Source: Rhodospirillaceae bacterium
Lineage (GTDB): Bacteria; Pseudomonadota; Alphaproteobacteria; Thalassobaculales; Thalassobaculaceae
Length of the DNA: 59,737 bases
Direction: 5' to 3'
NCBI GenBank assembly: GCA_018699735.1
Contig: JABIRP010000236.1
Span: 1 to 59,737 of the forward strand
Shown: positions 51,727 through 59,737 of the stretch, piece after piece
How positions within the stretch are numbered: the first letter of the stretch is position 1
Layout of the letters: each line of letters begins with the position of its first letter
Translations under genes and position numbers: made by a program
Notes under the pieces: generated by a model
The model's database searches: none
What the model was told of the DNA's origin: nothing
What the model saw: only the letters and a program-made list of their open reading frames with translations

Positions 51727-52710
51727 ATGAAATACGTCAATCTCGGTCGGAGCGGCCTGAAGGTCAGCGCCATCTGCATCGGCGGGAATTCCTGGGGGGC
51801 CAAAGGGCGAAGAGCCTGGGCCGCGTTTGGCGAAGAAGAAAGCCGGCCGTTCTTCCGCCGGGCACTTGATCGCGGGATAACGTTCTTCGATACGGCCGAT
51901 GCCTATAATCAGGGAGAAAGCGAGACCATCGTCGGCAAAGCGTTGCTGGGATATGCCAAACGCGAGGATGTGGTCATTTCGACCAAAGCTGGCCTCAAAA
52001 TGGGGGATGGCCCGAATGATATTGGCCTGGGTCGAAAGCATCTGATCAGCGCCGTCGACGATAGCCTGCGGCGATTGGCTACCGATTACATCGACGTGTT
52101 TCAGGTGCATCGTCTCGACGGATCTACGCCGATCGAAGAGACCATGCAAACCTTGGACGGCCTGGTTCGAGCCGGTAAGATTCGATACATCGGCGGTTCG
52201 ACGATGCCGGCTTACAAGTTCGCTCAAATGATCATGCTGGCGGATCTGAAGGGCTACGCACGTCCGATTGCGATGCAGAACCTGTACAACATGCTGCAAC
52301 GCGAGGATGAGCTGGAGATGAACCAGCTCTGTTTGGAGGAAGGCGTCGGATTAATCCCGTACAGCCCGCTCGCGCGCGGTGTATTGGCCGGCAATCGAAG
52401 CGGAGTTGGCGAGGGTGAAACCGAGCGGGCCCGTGAAGACAAGCTAGTCGCCCGAACGAACCTGTTTAGAGGCAGTGATCGCAAGGTGGTTGGCCGATTG
52501 GTCAAGATCGCCGAGCGCCGGGGCGTCAAACCCACTCAAATCGCGCTTGCTTGGTTGTTGTCGAAGCCGGTGATGGCAGCACCGATCATCGGCGCTACCA
52601 AGCTCGATTATATTGATGACGCTGTCGACGCAGTCGGCTTGGTACTTTCCGACAAGGAAATCGAGCGCCTGGAGAACCCTTATGAATACCGCCCGAGCGA
52701 CATCGGATGA
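51727..52710 (+). CDS. Aldo/keto reductase
   Basis: A 327-residue NADP-dependent TIM-barrel reductase of the Kvbeta/YghZ-like AKR group. The catalytic tetrad is Asp (FFDTADAYNQG), Tyr in the same motif, Lys (VISTKAGL) and His (FQVHRLDGSTP). The C-terminal cofactor region is IIGATKLDYIDDAVDA. AGGAG lies about 9 nt upstream of the ATG. It reduces aldehydes or ketones with unknown physiological substrate. A long 10-bp inverted repeat sits just after the stop. Confidence 0.92.
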   Translation: MKYVNLGRSGLKVSAICIGGNSWGAKGRRAWAAFGEEESRPFFRRALDRGITFFDTADAYNQGESETIVGKALLGYAKREDVVISTKAGLKMGDGPNDIGLGRKHLISAVDDSLRRLATDYIDVFQVHRLDGSTPIEETMQTLDGLVRAGKIRYIGGSTMPAYKFAQMIMLADLKGYARPIAMQNLYNMLQREDELEMNQLCLEEGVGLIPYSPLARGVLAGNRSGVGEGETERAREDKLVARTNLFRGSDRKVVGRLVKIAERRGVKPTQIALAWLLSKPVMAAPIIGATKLDYIDDAVDAVGLVLSDKEIERLENPYEYRPSDIG

Positions 52711-52719
52711 GCTAGTATT

Positions 52720-52760
52720 CCCACCCTTGCAATGCTTTTGATCAACTTTTCAAGGGTGGG
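52720..52760. promoter_or_regulatory. Perfect 10-bp inverted repeat between the aldo/keto reductase and kinase genes
   Basis: CCCACCCTTG at 52720-52729 is exactly complementary to CAAGGGTGGG at 52751-52760 across a 21-nt loop. The loop contains the 8-bp palindrome TTGATCAA. There is no T run after the right arm, so it is not a classical terminator. It ends 23 bp before the first possible kinase start and could be a hairpin in the kinase leader, a terminator of the reductase gene or a protein-binding site. Confidence 0.55.
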
Positions 52761-52783
52761 CATGGTTTGTACGCATCTAGCGT

Positions 52784-54691
<1,908 letters not shown>

Positions 54692-54768
54692 GTTCTCGAT
54701 TTCACCACCTTGAAATCAGCAGGTCGCGACAAACCAGAAAATTTCCCGTACAAAATCCCAGCTGCGAA

Positions 54769-56409
54769 ATGCCGATCCAAAAGTGCGTGGGGCCACGATT
54801 GGCGCAGGAAATGGGGCTCAAGCCGATCGAACAGAACAACCAAGGCAAAAACGGTTTGGATAGTCCGCTGCTGACCCTCGATGGCGTGGTGAAACGCTTT
54901 CCCGGATGCCTCGCCAACGACAATGTCGATTTGGTCGTCCGCAAAGGTGAAATTCGGGCGCTCCTCGGCGAAAACGGTGCTGGAAAGAGCACGCTCGTCA
55001 AGATCATCTACGGTCTCTTGGCTGCCGATGAGGGCCGTATAACCTGGCGCGGCGAACCGGTGACTATAGAGGGCCCCGCCGTAGCAAGAGATATGGGCAT
55101 CGCCATGGTGTTCCAGCATTTCTCACTGTTCGAGACTATGACAGTGCTGGAAAACATCCTGCTTGCCATGCCCAAGGGCACGAGCCCTGCTGAATTGCGT
55201 GAACGTGTGGTGCGAATTTCGCGGGATTACGGTCTACCCCTTGATCCTGGTCGCCATGTCCACACGATGTCGGTTGGTGAACGCCAACGTATTGAAATCG
55301 TGCGCTGCCTGCTGCTTGATCCGAGCCTCCTGATCTTGGATGAGCCGACCTCGGTGCTCACGCCACAGGAAGCCATATCGTTATTTTCAACTTTGCGCCA
55401 AATCGCCCGAGAAGGCAGGGCGATCCTTTATATCAGCCATAAATTGGAAGAGGTGAAGGCGCTCTGCCATACTGCCACGGTCCTGCGTGCCGGCCGTGTT
55501 GTTGCTGAGTGCAATCCGAGTGAAACATCCGCGCGTGCGATGGCTGAGCTGATGATCGGCGATCGCCCGCAATCCGCCGAACGCGGAGACGATGAAAGGT
55601 CTGGGCAAATCCGCCTTACCGTAAAAGGGCTCACTCTTGCCGCCGCTGACCAGTTCGGAACCGATTTGCAAGACATCTCCTTCGGAGTTGCAGAGGGTGA
55701 AATTCTCGGCATCGCCGGTGTAGCGGGCAACGGTCAGCGAGAGTTGATGGAGGCATTGTCCGGCGAGGGACCGGCTTTGGAGGACCCCCACGCGATCCTG
55801 ATAGAGGGCGCGGCGGCTGGTCAATTGGGCCCAGCAGCGCGCCGTCGGCTCGGCGCTGCTTTCGTGCCCGAGGAACGGATCGATCACGGTTCGGTTCAAA
55901 ACATGACCCTGTCGGAGAACGCCTTCCTCACAGCGTTTCGCCGCCTTGGTCTCACCAGGCTCGGGCTGATCGACCGACCTCGGACACGCGGCTACGCGCG
56001 CCAGGTGATCGATGGTTTCGATGTCCGAGCCTCCGGCACCGAGGCCGAGGCCCGGAGTCTTTCCGGTGGCAACTTGCAGAAGTTCATCGTTGGCCGCGAA
56101 ATTTTGCAGGAGCCCCGTATTCTGGTCATCGCCCAACCAACTTGGGGTGTGGACGCCGGCGCTGCGGCCGCAATCCATCAGGCGCTGATCGACCTGGCCA
56201 GGCGCGGCTGCTCGGTACTGGTGATCTCGCAAGATCTCGATGAGATCTTCGCGATCTGTGATCGCATCGCGGTTTTATCCGATGGCAAGCTTTCCGAACC
56301 GCGCCCAATCCAGGCTGTCTCAGTCGACGAGGTCGGCTTGCTGATGGGCGGATTGCATGACATGGCGGCAATTCCTGAAGCCGGCGGCCGGGAGGCGAGC
56401 CTTGGTTAG
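54769..56409 (+). CDS. ABC transporter ATPase of the nucleoside/BMP type
   Basis: A 546-residue protein with two ABC domains in tandem, like YufO/RbsA. Domain 1 has Walker A GENGAGKSTLVKI and signature TMSVGERQRIEIVR, with Walker B LLILDEPTS. Domain 2 has a degenerate P-loop (GVAGNGQRELMEAL) and signature SLSGGNLQKFIVGREI. This matches ATPases of BMP-family importers for nucleosides or purines. The start is uncertain: ATG at 54769 or 54811, or TTG at 54856, since none has a strong site. The 3' end overlaps the TTG start of the first permease by 8 nt. Confidence 0.92.
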   Translation: MPIQKCVGPRLAQEMGLKPIEQNNQGKNGLDSPLLTLDGVVKRFPGCLANDNVDLVVRKGEIRALLGENGAGKSTLVKIIYGLLAADEGRITWRGEPVTIEGPAVARDMGIAMVFQHFSLFETMTVLENILLAMPKGTSPAELRERVVRISRDYGLPLDPGRHVHTMSVGERQRIEIVRCLLLDPSLLILDEPTSVLTPQEAISLFSTLRQIAREGRAILYISHKLEEVKALCHTATVLRAGRVVAECNPSETSARAMAELMIGDRPQSAERGDDERSGQIRLTVKGLTLAAADQFGTDLQDISFGVAEGEILGIAGVAGNGQRELMEALSGEGPALEDPHAILIEGAAAGQLGPAARRRLGAAFVPEERIDHGSVQNMTLSENAFLTAFRRLGLTRLGLIDRPRTRGYARQVIDGFDVRASGTEAEARSLSGGNLQKFIVGREILQEPRILVIAQPTWGVDAGAAAAIHQALIDLARRGCSVLVISQDLDEIFAICDRIAVLSDGKLSEPRPIQAVSVDEVGLLMGGLHDMAAIPEAGGREASLG

Positions 56410-57484
56410 CCTTGAGCCGCGCGGGACCCGCTCGACACTGTATTCCTATCTGTCGCCGGTGATCGCCATCGTCCTCACCCTGGCCGCCGGGATTGTCATA
56501 TTTTCGGCCATGGGCAAGCCGCCGATGCAGGCGCTGTATGTCTTCTTCGTTCAGCCGCTGACGACCGCTTACGGGGCGACGGAATTGGTGGTCAAGGCAA
56601 CGCCCTTGGTGCTGATCGCGGTTGGGTTGTCGCTCGGTTTTCGTTCGAACGTCTGGAACATTGGGGCCGAGGGCCAATTCACCGTTGGCGCCATTTTTGG
56701 CGGCGGTCTGGCGATCTATTTTCATGACAGTGAGAGCATCCTCTTGTTGCCGGGCACGCTGGTGGCCGGCATCGTCGGCGGCATGGCCTGGGCCGCGATC
56801 CCAGCGTGGCTCCGCACCCGTTTCAACGCGAACGAGATCCTGACCAGCCTGATGCTGACCTATGTCGCCATCCTTGCGCTCAGCTATCTGGTGCACGGGC
56901 CGTGGCGTGACCCCGATGGCTTCAACTTCCCGGAATCAAGAGTGTTCCCCGATGCCGGCATCATGCCGGTTCTGTTCGAGGATAGCCGCCTGCATCTCGG
57001 TGCCGTGTTTGCACTGGCGATCGTTCTTGTCGGTTGGACGTTGCTGTCTCGGGCGGTCATCGGGTTCCAGTTGCGGGTCGTTGGCGCCGCCCCGGCGGCA
57101 GCCCGGTACGGCGGGTTTCGTGAGAAGCGGCTGATCTGGTTTTCGCTATTGCTCTCTGGCGGCTTGGCCGGTCTTGCCGGCATCTCCGAGGTGGCGGGAC
57201 CGATCGGCCAGTTGCTGCCAACCATATCTCCCGGCTACGGTTTCACAGCAATCATCGTCGCCTTTCTCGGCCGGCTGCATCCGGTGGGCGTGCTGTTCGC
57301 GGGCCTGATCATGGCGCTTTCGTATATCGGCGGTGAGACGGCGCAAATCGAGCTTGGACTACCCGCCGCCGTGACCGGTTTATTCCAAGGCGTACTGCTT
57401 TTCTTTCTGCTCGGTGCCGACGTGCTGATCAATTACCGCATCCGATTTGGCCGGGCGCGCGTGCCGCAGGGGGGCGCACGATGA
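56402..57484 (+). CDS. ABC transporter permease, nucleoside/BMP type (YufP-like)
   Basis: A 360-residue branched-type permease with about ten hydrophobic helices. SLGFRSNVWNIGAEGQFTVGAIFGG is the motif of BMP-associated permease 1, and ANEILTSLMLTYVA is a second one. I place the start at TTG 56402 because GGGAGG lies 6 nt upstream; a frame to ATG 56357 has no site. The end overlaps the next permease start (ATGA). It probably pairs with the following gene in the membrane. Confidence 0.92.
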   Translation: MVSLEPRGTRSTLYSYLSPVIAIVLTLAAGIVIFSAMGKPPMQALYVFFVQPLTTAYGATELVVKATPLVLIAVGLSLGFRSNVWNIGAEGQFTVGAIFGGGLAIYFHDSESILLLPGTLVAGIVGGMAWAAIPAWLRTRFNANEILTSLMLTYVAILALSYLVHGPWRDPDGFNFPESRVFPDAGIMPVLFEDSRLHLGAVFALAIVLVGWTLLSRAVIGFQLRVVGAAPAAARYGGFREKRLIWFSLLLSGGLAGLAGISEVAGPIGQLLPTISPGYGFTAIIVAFLGRLHPVGVLFAGLIMALSYIGGETAQIELGLPAAVTGLFQGVLLFFLLGADVLINYRIRFGRARVPQGGAR

Positions 57485-58410
57485 GCGATATTAGCTGGCT
57501 CGTCCCGGTCATTCTGACAGTGATCACGGCTTCGACGCCGTTGCTCCTGGCGGCGACGGGCGAACTGGTGGTCGAGAAGTCCGGCGTCCTCAATCTCGGT
57601 GTCGAAGGCATGATGGTGGTCGGAGCGGTTGCTGCCTTTGCAACGGCGAGTTCGACCGGAAGCGCCGTGCTCGCCATATTGGCGGGGCTGGCCGCCGGGG
57701 CCGCGGTTGCGTCGGTGTTTGGTTTCCTTACCCTCGGGCTGGTTGCCAATCAGGTCGCAACCGGATTGGCTTTGACCATCTTCGGCATCGGCTTTTCGGC
57801 TTTGATTGGAGCCGGCTACGTCGGCTATGCGCTGGAACCCTTGCCCAAGCTCGATATCCCGGTTCTCAACGACCTGCCGTTCGTGGGCCCAATCCTATTC
57901 GGCCACGACGCGTTGGTTTATTTCTCGTTTGCGGCTCTTGTGGGGGTTTCCTGGTTCCTCTATCGCAGCCGTGCCGGGTTGGTGCTGCGGGCGGTGGGTG
58001 AAAGTCACGATTCGGCACATTCGATCGGCTACCCTGTGCTCCGAATACGATTTCTGGCCATACTTTTCGGCGGCGCCATGTCAGGCCTCGGCGGCGCTTA
58101 TTTGTCGCTCAGCTACACGCCGATGTGGGCTGAGAACATGACGGCCGGGCGCGGGTGGATTGCCTTGGCGCTGGTCGTCTTTTCGACCTGGCGGCCAGGG
58201 CGCCTGCTGCTTGGCGCCTATATGTTCGGCGCCATAACCATCCTGCAGCTGCATGCCCAGAGCGCCGGTATCGGGGTGCCTAGTCAGGTCATGTCGATGC
58301 TGCCCTACCTGGCGACGATCGCGGTCCTGGTGGCGATTTCGCGCGACGCCACGAAGATTCGTTTGAACGCGCCGGGATGTCTTGGCAAGGTCTTCCATCC
58401 GGCGCGATGA
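57481..58410 (+). CDS. ABC transporter permease, nucleoside/BMP type (YufQ-like)
   Basis: A 309-residue permease. ATGELVVEKSGVLNLGVEGMMVVGAVAAF is the signature of BMP-type permease 2, and LTLGLVANQVATGLALTIFG is also typical. It overlaps the upstream permease by 4 nt. The two permeases and the tandem ATPase form the channel of an importer completed by the substrate-binding protein downstream. Confidence 0.93.
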   Translation: MSDISWLVPVILTVITASTPLLLAATGELVVEKSGVLNLGVEGMMVVGAVAAFATASSTGSAVLAILAGLAAGAAVASVFGFLTLGLVANQVATGLALTIFGIGFSALIGAGYVGYALEPLPKLDIPVLNDLPFVGPILFGHDALVYFSFAALVGVSWFLYRSRAGLVLRAVGESHDSAHSIGYPVLRIRFLAILFGGAMSGLGGAYLSLSYTPMWAENMTAGRGWIALALVVFSTWRPGRLLLGAYMFGAITILQLHAQSAGIGVPSQVMSMLPYLATIAVLVAISRDATKIRLNAPGCLGKVFHPAR

Positions 58411-58469
58411 GCCCCGGTTCCGGCACGGACAGTTGTTTTAATGGTGAACATCAAACGGGGAGTTTCGGG

Positions 58470-59549
58470 ATGTCGAGAAGTACACTGTTGAGAAGCGTGA
58501 TGGGCGCCGCCCTGGCGGCCCTCGTAGCGGGCACAGCGGGCGTGGCTGAGGCCGAGACGAAAGTCGGTTTCATTTATGTCGGCCCGATTGGCGACCATGG
58601 GTGGTCCTACCGGCATGACCAAGGGCGTCTGGCGATCGAGAAAGCGCTCGGGTCCAAGGTCAAGACGACCTATGTCGAGAGCGTCAAAGAGGGCCCTGAT
58701 GCTGAGCGGGTGATCCGGCAACTTGCCGCATCGGGGCACGATCTGATCTTCACGACCTCGTTCGGGTTTATGAACCCAACGCTTAAGGTTGCGAAGAAGT
58801 TCCCCAAGATCCGTTTCGAACACGCCACCGGATATAAGCAATCCAAGAATCTTTCGACTTATAGCGGCCGCTTTTATGAAGGCCGGTACATCATCGGCAC
58901 CATCGCCGGCAAAATGTCCAAGACCAACAAGATTGGATATGTCGCCTCCTTCCCGATCCCGGAAGTTGTGCGCGGCATCAATGCCTTCATCCTTGGCGCC
59001 CGTTCGGTCAATCCGAAGATGAAGATCAACGTCGTCTGGGTGAATAGCTGGTACGACCCCGGTAAAGAGGGCGATGCCGCGAAGGCCCTGATCGATCAGG
59101 GCGCTGATATCATCACTCAGCACACCGACAGCCCGGCACCGCTCCAAGTCGCCGAAAATCGCGGCGTACATGGCTTCGGTCAAGCCTCTGACATGATCAA
59201 GTTCGCGCCCAAGGCACAGCTGACGGCAATCGTCGACAATTGGGACAAATATTACATCGATCGCACCAAGGCGGTGATCGACGGAAGTTGGAAGAAAATG
59301 GATACTTGGGGTGGGCTCGACGCCAAAATGGTCTCCATGGCGCCCTATACCAACATGCCCGCAGACGTCGCTAAACTGGCGGCCGAAGTCCAGGAAAAGA
59401 TCCGGAGCGGCAAGCTGCATCCCTTTGCCGGCCCGATCCGCGATCAATCCGGCAAGGAAATCCTCGCCGCCGGCAAGACGTTCGACGACAAGACCTTGCT
59501 CGGCATGAACTTCTACGTCGAGGGTGTCGAAGGGTCGCTGCCGAAGTAA
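58470..59549 (+). CDS. BMP-family ABC substrate-binding protein (nucleoside/purine type)
   Basis: A 359-residue periplasmic receptor. The signal peptide MSRSTLLRSVMGAALAALVA ends near AEA/ETKVG. There is no lipobox Cys, so it is a soluble periplasmic protein. VGFIYVGPIGDHGWSYRHDQGR and EHATGYKQSKNLSTYSGRFYEGRYIIG are characteristic of the BMP (PnrA-like) family, which binds nucleosides or related compounds. The ATG at 58470 is preceded by GGGGAG. It ends the operon, 23 nt before a strong terminator. It may feed the phosphorylase operon at 29.9-36.6 kb, but that is inference. Confidence 0.93.
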   Translation: MSRSTLLRSVMGAALAALVAGTAGVAEAETKVGFIYVGPIGDHGWSYRHDQGRLAIEKALGSKVKTTYVESVKEGPDAERVIRQLAASGHDLIFTTSFGFMNPTLKVAKKFPKIRFEHATGYKQSKNLSTYSGRFYEGRYIIGTIAGKMSKTNKIGYVASFPIPEVVRGINAFILGARSVNPKMKINVVWVNSWYDPGKEGDAAKALIDQGADIITQHTDSPAPLQVAENRGVHGFGQASDMIKFAPKAQLTAIVDNWDKYYIDRTKAVIDGSWKKMDTWGGLDAKMVSMAPYTNMPADVAKLAAEVQEKIRSGKLHPFAGPIRDQSGKEILAAGKTFDDKTLLGMNFYVEGVEGSLPK

Positions 59550-59572
59550 AGCATGCTGACATATCAATATGG

Positions 59573-59599
59573 AAAACCCTGCCGGTCGGCGGGGTTTTT
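59573..59599 (+). terminator. Strong rho-independent terminator of the BMP operon
   Basis: AAAACCCTGCC at 59573-59583 pairs with GGCGGGGTTTT at 59588-59598 around a GGTC loop. This is an 11-bp stem including one U-G wobble. A short T run is built into the end of the stem. It lies 23 nt after the receptor stop and probably ends transcription from the whole importer operon. Confidence 0.85.
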
Positions 59600-59601
59600 C
59601 T

Positions 59602-59737
59602 GGCTCCTCGACGTTTCAAGTGGAATCTCAACAGTTAATACTGAGTTGAATTATCGTCTCCGCGGTGAGCAATTTTGCGGGGGCGAGTTCGATGGAGACG
59701 ACGGAATTACTAGCGCTTGGGCTTGGTGTGACGCCGC
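59602..59737 (+). mobile_element. Possible left end of an ISL3-type insertion sequence (partial)
   Basis: An ATG at 59692 opens a frame that runs off the window: METTELLALGLGVTP. ISL3 transposases often begin with a similar stretch (LLxLGLGVTPPW). About 90 bases upstream, GGCTCCTCGACG at 59602 resembles the GGCTCTTC-like terminal repeats reported for this family, and the stretch between is more AT-rich than the neighbours. Only 15 residues are visible, so this is weak and could be coincidence. Confidence 0.35.

Noticed and set aside
58305-59567. 420-codon minus-strand frame over the BMP receptor gene
   Set aside because: The plus-strand frame encodes a full BMP-family protein with signal peptide; the antisense product is low-complexity and unlike any family.

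Overview
The window is a high-GC chromosomal segment of an alphaproteobacterium, most likely a Rhodospirillales-type heterotroph. The markers for this are the minus-strand lysA / TIGR02302 (DUF4175) pair with a small lipoprotein gene next to a thioredoxin-like gene, a TAXI-type TRAP binding protein, DUF2937, GluQ, and the style of ABC and TRAP transport. I see no rRNA, tRNA, CRISPR array, prophage or replication origin. Genes are dense, and overlapping start/stop codons are frequent, which marks many small operons.

Layout. 1-3709: 3' end of a peptide-type ABC importer operon (binding-protein tail, two permeases, fused double ATPase). 3723-8721: TIGR02302 protein, diaminopimelate decarboxylase (lysA) and an LptM-like lipoprotein on the minus strand, with a divergent TlpA/ResA-like thioredoxin. 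8807-9847: orphan TAXI binding protein. 10356-18136: metabolic genes (carboxymuconolactone decarboxylase-like protein, beta-hydroxyacid dehydrogenase, esterase, gluQ, 2-hydroxyacid dehydrogenase, TauD-like dioxygenase, Old Yellow Enzyme homologue, LctP-type lactate permease). 18223-21819: receiver protein plus a large CHASE-PAS hybrid histidine kinase. 21882-28829: TPR protein and hydrolase (operon), three glycosyltransferases, an AT-rich sulfotransferase that looks acquired, and KDPG aldolase.

28955-36603 is the most interesting part. A nucleoside-phosphorylase-family gene is followed by a seven-gene, same-strand, end-to-end operon: AMI1-like amidase, AtzH/HpxZ-like protein, purine nucleoside phosphorylase, thymidine phosphorylase (deoA), phosphopentomutase (deoB), a PHYHD1-like Fe(II)/2-oxoglutarate oxygenase and a DyP peroxidase. 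All junctions overlap or lie within 13 nt. The core is textbook nucleoside phosphorolysis. The amidase, AtzH-like protein, oxygenase and peroxidase are not part of any nucleoside pathway I know, so the operon may handle modified nucleosides. A BMP-family ABC importer of the nucleoside type lies at 54769-59549 in the same window and could supply substrates.

36581-44924: transporters (DMT, DHA2-type MFS, a second MFS), DUF2937, an HpcH/HpaI aldolase whose only sensible start is an ATA codon, an HD-domain protein resembling PhnZ/MIOX enzymes, DUF4197 and an iron-type alcohol dehydrogenase. 45000-49103: four cobalamin genes in two divergent pairs (cobA-cobB and cbiD-cobK). cobK overlaps a FAD amine-oxidase-like gene, followed by nnrS, an aldo/keto reductase and a soluble PAS histidine kinase. 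The window ends with a strong terminator and what may be the left end of an ISL3-type insertion sequence.

A dispersed repeat occurs at three places (about 11.7, 28.9 and 39.9 kb). Two copies run into the 3' ends of minus-strand genes and supply their stop codons.
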